From contig JUEP01000008.1 in NCBI GenBank assembly GCA_000817105.1, positions 1-64,000 on the forward strand: a DNA stretch of 64,000 bases, written 5' to 3'. The notes beneath the pieces are model-generated. The model had not been told where the DNA came from. It ran no database searches and saw only the letters and a list, made by a program, of their open reading frames with translations. Source of the DNA: a marine actinobacterium MedAcidi-G3 (GTDB lineage: Bacteria > Actinomycetota > Acidimicrobiia > Acidimicrobiales > Poriferisodalaceae). The stretch's first letter is position 1, and the number at the start of each line of letters is the position of its first letter. Made by a program: the position numbers and the translations under genes. This document shows positions 44,988 to 53,606 of this stretch, piece by piece.

Positions 44988-45647
44988 TTATTTCTTAGAA
45001 CCCCAAACCGCGAATAACGGATCTCCCAAAGCAGAAGATGAAGTTCGAAGCTCGGCTCGAACGTCGACCCACGGACCGGTAAGCCGGTAGTACTCCCCAA
45101 CAATGGAAACATGACCGCGATCGTCGGTTTGGCCCCAGCCCCTTATGGCTTTGGTCGGGAAGCACCGATTAGAAAAGCTGTTTACAAAAACCCCATTGGT
45201 CTTTAAACAGCGATGAACTTCATCAAATACTTCGATAGGGCGAACTAAATAATCGACTGATACACAACAGACAACACTGTCGAAGCTGCCATCTTCGAAG
45301 GGGAGCTTCGGGTTCATGTTCAAATCATGTCGGACCCAAGAAGTCGCTTGCTTGTTTTCTGCCAACTCAGCTTCATTCATACCGAGGACAGTCAAGTCAG
45401 TTGGCGGATCGACAAAATGGCTTACCCAAGAACTCATGATGTCTAATACTTTGCCTGTCAGCTGCAGTTCTTGGTACAGCTCCCCGACAGCGGATATTGC
45501 CTCGCTATCGATGTGGGTCACCATTCTCGGTTCTGAATAAAAGTTTTGATCGGATGAGGGATCAACTCGCTTAAAGAAGCCAGGCGGAAACCCCGCGTAG
45601 CGTGGGTCTTCGACACCACTGAGATCTGTTGATTCGCCGTTAGTCAC
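44988..45647 (-). CDS. SAM-dependent methyltransferase (class I-like)
   Basis: A 219-residue protein with a methyltransferase type 11 core. GKVLDIMSSWVSHF takes the place of the usual GxGxG motif I, DLNMNPKLPFEDGSFDSVVC gives motifs II/III, and IEVFDEVHRCLKTNGVFVNSF is motif post III. The SAM-binding motif I is atypical (DIMSSW rather than DxGCGxG), as in a cyanobacterial/actinobacterial subgroup, so binding is likely but not certain. It lies between the VOC-protein gene and the SnoaL-like gene on the same strand. Substrate unknown. Confidence 0.85.
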   Translation of the reverse strand: MTNGESTDLSGVEDPRYAGFPPGFFKRVDPSSDQNFYSEPRMVTHIDSEAISAVGELYQELQLTGKVLDIMSSWVSHFVDPPTDLTVLGMNEAELAENKQATSWVRHDLNMNPKLPFEDGSFDSVVCCVSVDYLVRPIEVFDEVHRCLKTNGVFVNSFSNRCFPTKAIRGWGQTDDRGHVSIVGEYYRLTGPWVDVRAELRTSSSALGDPLFAVWGSKK

Positions 45648-45663
45648 TCAATTCCCCGCTGTT

Positions 45664-46140
45664 CTAACTTGTGAGTTTCTTAGCAAAACTTAAATCGTGC
45701 CCAGAAGGATCTTGAATCGGGAAAAACCGTTCCCCCCAAGGCGCATTTTTTGGTTTATCTCCGGGCGAAAGTCCGGCTGCGATCGCTCGCTCATAAATGA
45801 GGTCGACGTCGTCGACATGAAAAATTGTTCGGCCCCACCAACGGGTTGGAAGCGCTGAACGTTCCACTTCCCAGAGATTCACAAAACAATTTCCAGATTG
45901 CAAGGTAACAAACGGAGAGGAAATATCTCCAAATGAGATTACAAAACCCAGAGCTTGGTAAAACACGACGGAAGCATCCATATCTGCAGAAGCAAAAGTT
46001 ATAGCGTCGATCCGCTCTACATGACCTAGTCCCTCAGTCAAAGGAGGCTCACTGATTGGAAGCTGGTTATTTCTGCGCTGGATCCCATTATTGGTCGAAT
46101 CTTCCGTGACGTCCCTCACCTGATGAGAACCGGTTTGCAC
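45664..46140 (-). CDS. VOC-superfamily (glyoxalase/bleomycin-resistance fold) protein
   Basis: Up to 158 residues, with one paired beta-alpha-beta-beta-beta module set. The domain starts at VERIDAITFASADMDASVVF, has FVTLQSGNCFVNLWEVE and the second module FHVDDVDLIYERAIAAG, and ends in PIQDPSGHDLSFAKK. VOC proteins use a metal site between the modules; His (FHVDD) and the later Glu/His candidates are present. The first 40 residues before the domain do not resemble the family and overlap the enoyl-CoA hydratase gene by 53 bases. The real start is probably an internal GTG such as 46119 or a later codon. Role unknown. Confidence 0.82.
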   Translation of the reverse strand: MQTGSHQVRDVTEDSTNNGIQRRNNQLPISEPPLTEGLGHVERIDAITFASADMDASVVFYQALGFVISFGDISSPFVTLQSGNCFVNLWEVERSALPTRWWGRTIFHVDDVDLIYERAIAAGLSPGDKPKNAPWGERFFPIQDPSGHDLSFAKKLTS

Positions 46141-46900
46141 CGCTAATGCCTTCTGCCTCGAGTACCGAACGGCTGTTGTACCACTCTTGGGTTAGCGCAG
46201 CTCTAACAGGCAGCCCATGTTGATTTCGAACTGATCTCCGGTCAGCTTGAACACATAGTTGCGGGAATGCAGCAATTTGCTGGGCTAACTCTTCAGCCTT
46301 TTCTCGACACTGGCCATCAGGTACCACGTATTCACATAAACCGAGACGCTCACACTCTTCAGCCATCACCTGCCGACCAGTCAATATGAGCTCTAAAGCT
46401 CTTCCCTCACCGACCAGGCGGGGTAGCCGCACTGTCCCGCCATCGATGAGTGGGATTCCCCAACGACGGCAATACACACCGAGATAGGCCGATTGTTCCA
46501 TAACCCGAAAGTCACACCAGAGCGCTAGTTCCATTCCGCCGGCGACCGCAGGACCAGAGACTGCAGCTATCACCGGTTTATTGAGTTCGAGACGGCTTGG
46601 CCCCATCGCACCCATTGGAATGTCACTTCCGTCACCGTTGGCTCCTCCGTCTGCGGGAATTGCTAAGTCAGATAAAGGGTTTGGTTCCTCTAACGAAGCG
46701 GCTTGTTTCAGATCCCAGCCCGCGCAAAACGCGCCGCCCTCACCCCAAAAAACTGCAACGCTTGCGTCCTCATCGTTCTCGAATTGAAGAAAAGAGTCGT
46801 ATAGGGCTTCAGCGCTGTCACTATCCATCGCGTTTCGCGCTTCAACACGCGAATGGATGACAGTCCAGACTGCACCTGATTTTTCGATACGAACCGTCAT
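46088..46900 (-). CDS. Enoyl-CoA hydratase/isomerase (crotonase) family protein
   Basis: A 270-residue crotonase-fold enzyme. GGAFCAGWDLKQA is the first oxyanion-hole strand, KPVIAAVSGPAVAGGMELAL the second, and GIPLIDGGTVRLPRLVGEGRAL follows. In classical hydratases two Glu act as acid/base; here the second position falls in GIPLIDGG, with Asp rather than Glu. The reaction could therefore be hydration, isomerisation or another crotonase chemistry. The protein starts at ATG 46900 with a normal MTVRIEKSGAVWTV N-terminus. It is the first gene of a minus-strand group including a VOC protein, methyltransferase and SnoaL-like protein. Confidence 0.9.
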   Translation of the reverse strand: MTVRIEKSGAVWTVIHSRVEARNAMDSDSAEALYDSFLQFENDEDASVAVFWGEGGAFCAGWDLKQAASLEEPNPLSDLAIPADGGANGDGSDIPMGAMGPSRLELNKPVIAAVSGPAVAGGMELALWCDFRVMEQSAYLGVYCRRWGIPLIDGGTVRLPRLVGEGRALELILTGRQVMAEECERLGLCEYVVPDGQCREKAEELAQQIAAFPQLCVQADRRSVRNQHGLPVRAALTQEWYNSRSVLEAEGISGANRFSSGEGRHGRFDQ

Positions 46901-46944
46901 TTATCATCCTTAGTAAGGTCATCCCAACAACGAACAATTCCATC

Positions 46945-46969
46945 TTGGTTAGCCAACGCTGGCTTCCAA
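46945..46969. promoter_or_regulatory. Imperfect dyad in a divergent intergenic region
   Basis: TTGGTTAGCCA and TGGCTTCCAA (46945-46969) form a near-perfect inverted repeat around ACGC. It lies between the divergent enoyl-CoA hydratase gene (46900) and the membrane protein gene (47120). There is no U-run on either side, so an operator is more likely than a terminator. No adjacent regulator gene is present to support it. Confidence 0.3.
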
Positions 46970-47119
46970 ACAAAATTCAACTGCTAATTACTTGATGAGC
47001 CTAGATCAGGTCGACAAAACAGAGCGTTGAGGGGTCATTTAGCGATGAGACTTTAAAGGATGGTCAGACAATGGGCATGGGTCGTCTAGCTTTTCCACAA
47101 GACATTCTTAAGGAGAAAC

Positions 47120-47476
47120 GTGAATTTTTCTGACTTCAATGCGATGGTCGAAAGCAATGCAGCAAATCTGCGATCGAGCTGGCGAAACTATTCTCTGAGT
47201 TCGAGCGCGTTAGTTGCCATCATTATTTTTGGTGGCGACCATATGGATGGCAAGCGACCGATGATGGTTTTTGCCATTCTTGGGGTAAATCTTTTGCTCC
47301 TTCTCAGCACAGATAGCCAAATGGCTCAGTTCCAAGCGCTAAGAAAAGATATGCCGTCTGAACTTGCCGAATCTGCAACAGGCCAAGACTGGTCAAAGGC
47401 ACCACTTGGCGCGTTTCGCGTTATCGGGGCCATCATGACTATCGCGATTACGGTCACCATGCTGATGGCGCTATAA
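47120..47476 (+). CDS. Small membrane protein of unknown function, 118 residues
   Basis: The GTG at 47120 is preceded by AAGGAG at 47110-47115, an excellent ribosome-binding site at proper spacing. The product has a soluble N-terminal 30 residues, then hydrophobic segments at about 30-38, 48-63 and 98-118, separated by a charged loop with Asp, Lys and Glu. It resembles YIM1/DUF-type small inner-membrane proteins only in layout; I do not recognise the family. A good intrinsic terminator follows at 47498, so it is probably a single-gene unit. Confidence 0.75.
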   Translation: MNFSDFNAMVESNAANLRSSWRNYSLSSSALVAIIIFGGDHMDGKRPMMVFAILGVNLLLLLSTDSQMAQFQALRKDMPSELAESATGQDWSKAPLGAFRVIGAIMTIAITVTMLMAL

Positions 47477-47497
47477 CGCTGAAATTGAAGAGTAAAG

Positions 47498-47553
47498 ATT
47501 TGGCCCCGTGTACCTGAGTTCAAAGCTATTCAGTAGCACAAGGCCAAATTTTG
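47498..47553 (+). terminator. Intrinsic terminator after the small membrane protein gene
   Basis: ATTTGGCC (47498-47505) pairs with GGCCAAAT (47542-47549). Inside, GTG/CAC and CTGA/TCAG continue the stem imperfectly. The right arm runs into TTTTGTCT. Stem, interior pairing and T-tract together fit a Rho-independent terminator for the gene ending at 47476. Confidence 0.7.
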
Positions 47554-47601
47554 TCTGAGCTGCTGGCCTAAGGTCTGGTCAACTGATTCTTGAGGTTTGA
47601 A

Positions 47602-48033
47602 ATGAAAGTTTTAAATTATTACGTCGAATCTTGGCGACGTTTCGGAGATTTCCGGGGCCGGTCGTCGCGACCCGCCTATTGGTGGCCATTTCTTCTCCAC
47701 CCTTTTGTGTTCCTTGTTCTTGGGGGTATCTTCGCTGCTATTTTGGATCTTGATACCGATCAGATTGGACCGGAGATTGTTTATTTCATTGCCTACGTGT
47801 GGTTGTCGATCGCATTAGGAGTCCGTCGTCTGCATGACATAGGTCGAAAAGGAACATGGCTCCTACTTGGTCTTGTCCCCTTCGGTAATTTGGTGCTGCT
47901 GTATTGGCTTGTTCAGCCCAGTTCTGTAGAAACAAACGAATGGGGAGATCCAGGCACGCAAGGTGGAATCATGACAGCCAGCGGTGACACCGAACCAGAA
48001 CCGCCGCAACAAACAAACGACATCATTCGGTAA
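47602..48033 (+). CDS. DUF805-family membrane protein
   Basis: From ATG 47602 the protein has 143 residues. TTGAGG ten bases upstream supports this start over the in-frame TTG at 47590. The family marks are clear: YVESWRRFGDFRGRSSRPAYWW at the N-terminus, three or four hydrophobic spans, the conserved VRRLHDIGRKGTWLLL and a short C-terminal Pro/Glu-rich tail. DUF805 proteins are widespread small inner-membrane proteins of unknown role, often beside other small membrane proteins, as here. It converges with the YHYH lipoprotein gene. Confidence 0.88.
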   Translation: MKVLNYYVESWRRFGDFRGRSSRPAYWWPFLLHPFVFLVLGGIFAAILDLDTDQIGPEIVYFIAYVWLSIALGVRRLHDIGRKGTWLLLGLVPFGNLVLLYWLVQPSSVETNEWGDPGTQGGIMTASGDTEPEPPQQTNDIIR

Positions 48034-48041
48034 CTAGAGAC

Positions 48042-49262
48042 TTAGCGACTGCTATCTAAAGCAGCTCGTAAGGCACCAGTAGTTACCCCAAGTGAAGAAG
48101 CTGCAGCCTCGATATCCGGGGGAGGGGGACCCAACGCTAACCGAAGCTGCTCTTCGGTTACGCCGAGTTGTGCAGCGGCAGCAGCCAGATCCGGACCGCT
48201 TAATGTTGATCCTGTTTGGCCCCTTGGTGTCCGCTCAGAATTGGGGCCTGAAGGCCGCGATTCATTAAATTCGCCCTTCAAACAGCGGCTGATGTATGGA
48301 AACTCATTAGTAACCAAATACAGGTATCGATCCTCGATGAACGTCCCATTGCATTCATCTAGATCTCCAGATCCGGGAAGGTATTCCCAGTCAGACGTAT
48401 AAGTACCATCAGGGGCTGTGCCTCCTACGACCTTATTTGGGCCCTGCCCGTCGCCGAGGCTTATCTGACAATCGCTGCCCGTTCTTAAAGAGGCCGTAAG
48501 TTGATAGCTCGGCTTATAAGTGTCATTAGTTGATATGTAGATCAAGTAGCCGTCCGCCGCGAAGCCGACATGGACCAGTTCTCCTCCGGAGTGATCGTGT
48601 ACCTCAGCGAGCAAGTCAGATAACCCGTGATAGTGGTACGCACCAGTTGGCTGCACGTGTGCGTTATTGAAGTCCATACCAAGATTGAAGGTGTCTTGTA
48701 GCCCTTCAACCCGATATGTCTCACCGCTCACACAAGTCACGGTTTCTGCGGTGCCCGGCTCGAACTTGACGCCGTTTACTGCTACACCTGGCACACGCAC
48801 CTCAGCCGCGGCACCCCTATAGGCAGGGTTCGTGGGGTACTCATACCTGTTTGATTGAGCCGAGATGGTATTCGGGTTGCCTGAGTTTGGGAACAACCCA
48901 GTTTCATGATTTGGCAAAGCGTTCGTGACGATTGTTCTCGTGTTGTCCGACACCGTCACTGTTGTCTGAGTACCAAATACGACATCAGAAATTGAATAGT
49001 TGCCTAAATAAGACCCCGCCTGAAGATCTGTGTGGGTGTGGGGGGCTGTTGTTTGGGTGGTTGGTGGGGTGGTTGTGTCTTGGGTGTGGGTGGCTGTTGT
49101 TTGGGTGGTTGGTGGGGTGGTTGTGTCTTGGGTGTGGGTGGCTGTTGTTTGGATAGTCGGCGGGCTAACCGTCTCTTGGCTCGAACATGCACTGGCGACA
49201 ACACAAACTGTCAGTAGAACAGCGAACGTCAACTGAAATTCGTTAATCCGAAAAGAAGTCAT
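48042..49262 (-). CDS. YHYH-domain lipoprotein
   Basis: A 406-residue exported lipoprotein from ATG 49262 (an upstream in-frame start at 49334 adds a non-signal leader). The signal peptide ends in VASAC (Cys26), followed by a Thr/Pro/Gln linker (about 30-75) built from 16-residue repeats. The YHYH domain contains the diagnostic PTGAYHYHGLSDLL and HDHSGGELVHVGFAADGYLI. The C-terminus carries two copies of a short helix motif (LGVTEEQLRLAL and LGVTTGALRAAL) that is common in YHYH proteins. Such proteins are surface-exposed, and the His-rich site suggests metal binding, but the activity is unknown. Confidence 0.9.
   Translation of the reverse strand: MTSFRINEFQLTFAVLLTVCVVASACSSQETVSPPTIQTTATHTQDTTTPPTTQTTATHTQDTTTPPTTQTTAPHTHTDLQAGSYLGNYSISDVVFGTQTTVTVSDNTRTIVTNALPNHETGLFPNSGNPNTISAQSNRYEYPTNPAYRGAAAEVRVPGVAVNGVKFEPGTAETVTCVSGETYRVEGLQDTFNLGMDFNNAHVQPTGAYHYHGLSDLLAEVHDHSGGELVHVGFAADGYLIYISTNDTYKPSYQLTASLRTGSDCQISLGDGQGPNKVVGGTAPDGTYTSDWEYLPGSGDLDECNGTFIEDRYLYLVTNEFPYISRCLKGEFNESRPSGPNSERTPRGQTGSTLSGPDLAAAAAQLGVTEEQLRLALGPPPPDIEAAASSLGVTTGALRAALDSSR
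49033..49160 (-). repeat. 48-base tandem repeats encoding the lipoprotein linker
   Basis: About 2.7 copies of a 48-base unit, nearly identical to each other, encode TQDTTTPPTTQTTATH on the minus strand. The third copy (near 49141-49170) has diverged. High identity between copies implies recent expansion and possible strain-to-strain length variation. Confidence 0.85.
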
Positions 49263-49391
49263 GCAGCAATATGTCCTGTTCGACACAAAAAGATGGCCAG
49301 TCGGAGCAATTCTTAAAGAAAGTCTAGGAAGCAACTTCGGCAGCTACTTTAAGACCAAACATATTTGTTCCTAAACAACGAACCTCGAGCC

Positions 49392-49410
49392 GACCCAAAG
49401 AAAATGGGTC
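49392..49410. promoter_or_regulatory. Perfect 6-base-pair dyad before the DUF1330 gene
   Basis: GACCCA (49392-49397) and TGGGTC (49405-49410) form a perfect inverted repeat around AAGAAAA, 26 bases before the start codon at 49436. The following AAAAAC is not a U-run, so it would be an operator or a 5' UTR hairpin. Support is sequence symmetry only. Confidence 0.3.
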
Positions 49411-49435
49411 AAAAACTTGACGAAAGAAACCGAAG

Positions 49436-50302
49436 ATGAACTACGTCGAATTAACAGACCAAGCTGTTGAATCAATGCGCGACCGGGATCCCGACGAGCC
49501 AGTCGCGATGATCAACTTGCTTAAGTTTCGTGACGTAGCCGACCCGAACCTAGGCTTAGAAACGACCAGCGGACGCGACTGTTACTTCGGCCACTACATC
49601 GCAGGAGTACCGCCCATAGCGAACCGCCTCGAAACCGGACACTCTCCCCTCTATCTCAACGACGTCAACTCATGTTTCTTCGCCTCGACAGGTGAAGACT
49701 GGGACTACCTGTTGGTCCCTCAGTATCGATCACGACGGTCTTTTATCGAAATGATCACTGACTCCCACTATCAAGAACTTTTAAAATATCGGTCTGGAGC
49801 ACTCGTCAATAGCCGGTTAATTGAATGCGTCAACGAAAAACCAGAGGGATATCCGCTGCACCTCAACGCGTCCCTACCAGCAGACCCAATAATTGAACAA
49901 CCAGGGTTATTCAAAGACCCGCGCGTCAACGAAATCAACGACCGTGACGCGGAACAACCAACCGACATGCTGAATCTGATTCGCCTAGCCGGTACCACAA
50001 AACCAAACGGCGGAGTTGACAACATGTCAGGAGCACAGGGCTATGAGGAATACAGAAGAGGAGTGACGGATCTATATGCCGAGCGGGCCGGCGTTAAAAT
50101 TACCTGGCGCGCCTTTCCCGTAGCTACTCTCATTGGGCCTTCTGACGAGCTTTGGGATGAAGCACTGATATATCACTACCTAAGTCGTTCAAGAATGCTC
50201 TCAATGTTCACCGACTACGAGGATTACCGCGTTAACCATCTCCCAAAACGGAACGCATCGATCGTGGATAGCCGATTAATCGAAACCACCGTTGGCGGAT
50301 AG
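49436..50302 (+). CDS. Tandem DUF1330-like (ferredoxin-fold dimeric alpha/beta) protein
   Basis: A 288-residue protein with two copies of a DUF1330-type domain. Copy 1 (about 18-137) reads PVAMINLLKFRDVAD, then YFGHYIAGV, YLLVPQYRSRRSFIEMITD and SGALVNSRLIEC. Copy 2 (about 173-285) reads PTDMLNLIRLAGTTK, GYEEYRRGV, ALIYHYLSRSRMLSMFTDYE and NASIVDSRLIETT. Single-domain members dimerise through this ferredoxin-like fold, so a tandem copy would mimic a dimer. Function is not established for the family; some act on small molecules or as EthD-like accessory proteins. It converges with the nitroreductase gene. Confidence 0.85.
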   Translation: MNYVELTDQAVESMRDRDPDEPVAMINLLKFRDVADPNLGLETTSGRDCYFGHYIAGVPPIANRLETGHSPLYLNDVNSCFFASTGEDWDYLLVPQYRSRRSFIEMITDSHYQELLKYRSGALVNSRLIECVNEKPEGYPLHLNASLPADPIIEQPGLFKDPRVNEINDRDAEQPTDMLNLIRLAGTTKPNGGVDNMSGAQGYEEYRRGVTDLYAERAGVKITWRAFPVATLIGPSDELWDEALIYHYLSRSRMLSMFTDYEDYRVNHLPKRNASIVDSRLIETTVGG

Positions 50303-50375
50303 AGCCGCCGATTAACAAACCAGTAACTTCGAGCAGGCGTTGCGCACCGCCCCATATTTGCGGGCCCGGAAAATC

Positions 50376-51050
50376 TTAAGACGTAAGCGGTTTTCCCTTT
50401 GCATGGTCGACGAAAACAAATTCTTCAACCGGCTTTCTGGAAAGCTTCGATAGCTGTTTAGGCGGACGACCAATCGTCAACATGGCCGAAACGGCTTCAT
50501 GCGATTCAAGTCCCAATAATTGCTGCACCGCCGGTTCTTGAGCCGCAAGCAACGTAGTTAATGTCCCACCGAACCCTTCGTTCCGAGCTGCCATCAATGC
50601 GCTCCAGGCCATCGGATAAATCGAAGCCCCACTAACCACTCCAACACGATCTAAGAATTGGTCCATCGAAGCAACAACTCTCAAATCAACAGCAATAATG
50701 CAAACAACGGGGACATCCTCCAGATGCTCAAACATTGGTATCGCAATCGGCAGCGATTCATCTAGAGCAGCGTCAGCGATATTGATCGATGAAGGAGTAA
50801 CTGATTGCCAGTAAACCTCTCCCGCACGAGTTTGGGCAGCCGCTACTCGCATCGGCCCCAAACACAACTCGCCGAGAGCCTTTTTGGTTTCACGATCACG
50901 AACAGCTACCACCTTCCAGCCCTGACGGTTTCCTCCGTTTGGAGCGAAGCGCGCCGTATCGAAAATCCGATACAAGACCTCGTCCGGTACCGGCTCATCA
51001 GTGAACTCACGAGCCGCAAATGTGGTCTTGGCTACATCAACAAAATCCAT
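50376..51050 (-). CDS. Nitroreductase-family flavoprotein (paralogue A)
   Basis: A 224-residue FMN-dependent nitroreductase. TTFAAREFTDEPVPDEVLYR holds the FMN-phosphate Arg, ARFAPNGGNRQGWKVV the Asn/Gln contacts, and GFGGTLTTLLAAQEPAVQQ the C-terminal FMN loop. It is clearly paralogous to the protein at 53607, sharing the segments VVASMD, SIYPMAW, ARNEGFGGTLTTLLAAQE and KQLSKLSRKPVEEF. Ten bases upstream on the same strand is the stop of the CoA-transferase gene, so the two are cotranscribed. It would reduce a nitro or enone substrate, possibly as a CoA ester. Confidence 0.92.
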   Translation of the reverse strand: MDFVDVAKTTFAAREFTDEPVPDEVLYRIFDTARFAPNGGNRQGWKVVAVRDRETKKALGELCLGPMRVAAAQTRAGEVYWQSVTPSSINIADAALDESLPIAIPMFEHLEDVPVVCIIAVDLRVVASMDQFLDRVGVVSGASIYPMAWSALMAARNEGFGGTLTTLLAAQEPAVQQLLGLESHEAVSAMLTIGRPPKQLSKLSRKPVEEFVFVDHAKGKPLTS

Positions 51051-51059
51051 CTTCCAACC

Positions 51060-52244
51060 TCAAACAATCCGGTCTGCGCGCAGTTCATCGATTTCTGCTG
51101 AACTAAGTCCTAACTCTGACAGAACTTCGTTTGTATGTTCACCCAACTCCGGGGCCCTATGGCGAATCTCACCAGGCGAAGCTGACATCGCAACTGGGAA
51201 TTGGCTTATTGGCACGTCCTTGGAAGCCGATGGATATGCCCAACGCTCTAAAAAACCTAAAGCGTTAACGTGAGCGTGATCCAACGTTTGCTGAGGCTTG
51301 AGCACTGGAGCACCTGGAATTTTTAGATCAGCCAAAGCCAAAAGAACCTGATCAGTCGTCTTGTTGGCACACCAATCTGACATCACCCCACAGATCTCAT
51401 TTCGGTGGTTTCCCCGACCTTCGTCATTTTGAAACCTCGGGTCGTCGGCCATCTCGGGTCTACCAACAAGTTTTGCCCATCGAGCGAACTGATAATTACC
51501 GATAACGGAAACTAGAACTAACCCGTCGCTAGTCACAAAGGTGTCCGAAGGGGCTGCTGTCTGACCCCGGTTGTGCGAAGCTTCACGATCTATCCCAAGT
51601 TGGTCCTGTTCTATAAGCGTTGCGTTCGCAATCGTCATTGCCGTCTTCAACAAAGCCCCCTCAAGTTCTTGACCTTCGCCAGTGAGATCTCGATGGCGTA
51701 TCGCTGCCAACGTCGCCATCGCTAACAATGACCCAGTGCAAAAATCTACATACGGCGTGGAGTTGCGTGTCGGCTGTCCCTCAGGACCCGTCATATGCAT
51801 TGCACCAGACATCGCTTGAGCCAAGCCATCAAAACCCACTCTGTCACTGAAAGGACCACCCGAACCAAAGCAGGTCACAGTTGAGACGATGATGTCTTCT
51901 TTCACCTTTTTCAGCGACTCGTAGTCAAGGCCCATCTGCCTGCGAGTATCTGGAGGAAGATTGGCAACCACTACATCGGCTGTGGCGATTAGCGCATTCA
52001 TGATCTTTCGCCCTTCTTCCTTCATGGGATTTAGGGTCAGGCTTTTCTTGTTACGACCGACCTGTAAAAACAAAGCTCCTTGCCCATCGGGGGTCACCGG
52101 TGTCGTCCATCGATCTTCGCCACCATCAATTCTTTCAATTCGAATGACCTCAGCTCCAAGATCTCCCAAAATTGTTGCGGCAAAAGGACCAGCGATAAAA
52201 CGCCCGAAATCTAGAACTCGAATCCCATCTAAAACCCCAGACAT
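51060..52244 (-). CDS. CaiB/BaiF-family CoA-transferase
   Basis: A 394-residue single-domain class III CoA-transferase from ATG 52244, which has GGGGG about nine bases upstream (a longer frame to 52289 adds an unrelated leader). LDGIRVLDFGRFIAGPFAA, AEVIRIERIDGGED, NKKSLTLNPMKEEG, DVVVANLPPDTRRQMGLDY and the GSGGPFSDRVGFDGLAQAMSG segment fit the family. The catalytic Asp is Asp167 in TPYVDFCTGSLLA, close to position 169 of formyl-CoA transferase. It would attach CoA to a carboxylic acid in the cytoplasm. Cotranscribed with nitroreductase A. Confidence 0.93.
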   Translation of the reverse strand: MSGVLDGIRVLDFGRFIAGPFAATILGDLGAEVIRIERIDGGEDRWTTPVTPDGQGALFLQVGRNKKSLTLNPMKEEGRKIMNALIATADVVVANLPPDTRRQMGLDYESLKKVKEDIIVSTVTCFGSGGPFSDRVGFDGLAQAMSGAMHMTGPEGQPTRNSTPYVDFCTGSLLAMATLAAIRHRDLTGEGQELEGALLKTAMTIANATLIEQDQLGIDREASHNRGQTAAPSDTFVTSDGLVLVSVIGNYQFARWAKLVGRPEMADDPRFQNDEGRGNHRNEICGVMSDWCANKTTDQVLLALADLKIPGAPVLKPQQTLDHAHVNALGFLERWAYPSASKDVPISQFPVAMSASPGEIRHRAPELGEHTNEVLSELGLSSAEIDELRADRIV

Positions 52245-52435
52245 CAGAACCCCCAAATCGCGCACAATCGCGTATACACATGCAACCAAAGAAGATAGTT
52301 AGCTTTTTGGTTCCATGACCTTGCTCTTCACAGATAAACAACGGTCCTAGATGCGTTCGATTGCTGTCGTAAGCAAAGTCAGGCCTAGCTTAGAGAGAAG
52401 AGACCAGTTCTAAACCGCAGCGATTTGGGGGAAAA

Positions 52436-53560
52436 TTGCTTAGTTCATTCGACGATTTTTATATTCATCAAACATCACAGCCCATAGCCACCCCGGCCAC
52501 AAGTGATCGAAATGCCTACGATCGGTCCTTCTTTAATGGCTATACAGATGATGGCAGTTTGTACTTCGGCATCAGCTCCGCCCGATACCCGAACTTACAC
52601 ATACAGGACTGTGCATTAACAATCGTTCGAGGTGAACAACAACATTCCTTTCACGCTTCACGTCGCGCCCCACACGACCCGATCAATATGACGACCGGGC
52701 CGTTCCGGATCGAGATCCTTGAGCCCATGAAAAACATTCGTGTCGTTTTAGATGACAACGAAACGGGGATCGGAGCAGACCTCCAATGGATCCCACGTTC
52801 AGCGCATTTCCCCGAAGATCACCAAAGACTTACCCCCGAACAAATAGGCCGCTGGATGATCGCTACTCGTATGAACCAGTTTGGATTCTGGAGCGGCGAA
52901 CTTCACCTCCCCGACGAAACTATTACCCTTGACGTCGCTAACACCTACGGGACTAAAGACCGATCCTGGGGCATCCGCCCAGTAGGGGATTCAGTTTCCC
53001 TAGGAGCACCTCTGCCCCCTAAAGGGTTAAAATTTTTTTGGGCGCCACTTCACTGGCCAGACCATGTCACCCACATGGCTTGTTTCGAAGGAGACAAAGG
53101 CGAAGTATGGCATTGGGATGGCTTTCAGTTACCGGCATATCCAGAAATTGATCAAATACCAGGTATCGAAGATCCGGATATTGAGCGATTTGTTTCGGTA
53201 AGTCACAACTTTACGTGGCTCCCTAAAACACGACGAGTTTCGGGCGGCCACATCAGTATTCAACTGCAAGATTCTGAGCCACTCGAAATCGAAATAGAGC
53301 CAATGGTCTCGATCCTTATGAAGGGCTTGGGGTACGGGCACCCTGAATGGGGTCACGGACAATGGAAAGGCGAACTAGCGATATTTGGAGAGTCTTGGAA
53401 TCTGAATCAAATTGATCCGCTCGCCCCCGAAAATATTCATATTCAAGAAGTTGTTCGAGTGCGCAATGGTGTCTCACAAGGGGTAGGCGTTCTCGAACAA
53501 CTGGTTGTCGGGCCATACCCGAAGTATGGATTTAGCAAATTTTTTGATGGCGCTATTTGA
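52436..53560 (+). CDS. AttH/CrtC-like (lipocalin-type) protein of the DUF7064/7065 kind
   Basis: A 374-residue protein of beta-rich composition with alternating hydrophobic residues and many Trp. Segments such as YLDV-like GELHLPDETITLDVAN followed by TYGTKDRSWGIRPVGD match the R/K-D-x-S-W-G-x-R-P pattern of the carotenoid-hydratase/AttH-like superfamily. FWAPLHWPDHVTHMACFEGD and GVGVLEQLVVGPYPKYG are other marks. Known superfamily members hydrate isoprenoids or have unknown roles. The TTG start is preceded by GGGGGAAAA. It is followed, with the downstream frame overlapping, by nitroreductase B, and is divergent from the CoA-transferase. Confidence 0.75.
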   Translation: MLSSFDDFYIHQTSQPIATPATSDRNAYDRSFFNGYTDDGSLYFGISSARYPNLHIQDCALTIVRGEQQHSFHASRRAPHDPINMTTGPFRIEILEPMKNIRVVLDDNETGIGADLQWIPRSAHFPEDHQRLTPEQIGRWMIATRMNQFGFWSGELHLPDETITLDVANTYGTKDRSWGIRPVGDSVSLGAPLPPKGLKFFWAPLHWPDHVTHMACFEGDKGEVWHWDGFQLPAYPEIDQIPGIEDPDIERFVSVSHNFTWLPKTRRVSGGHISIQLQDSEPLEIEIEPMVSILMKGLGYGHPEWGHGQWKGELAIFGESWNLNQIDPLAPENIHIQEVVRVRNGVSQGVGVLEQLVVGPYPKYGFSKFFDGAI

Positions 53561-53606
53561 ACAAATAGACCGACATGCACGATGTCGGTCATGGAAAGAT
53601 GAGCAA

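Noticed and set aside
49033-49160. Tandem repeats as a possible CRISPR array
   Set aside because: Units are directly adjacent, keep reading frame and encode a linker; there are no spacers and no cas genes.
49030-49236. Plus-strand frames rich in Gly, Val and Trp over the lipoprotein linker
   Set aside because: They are the reverse reading of the Thr/Pro repeats and have no independent support.
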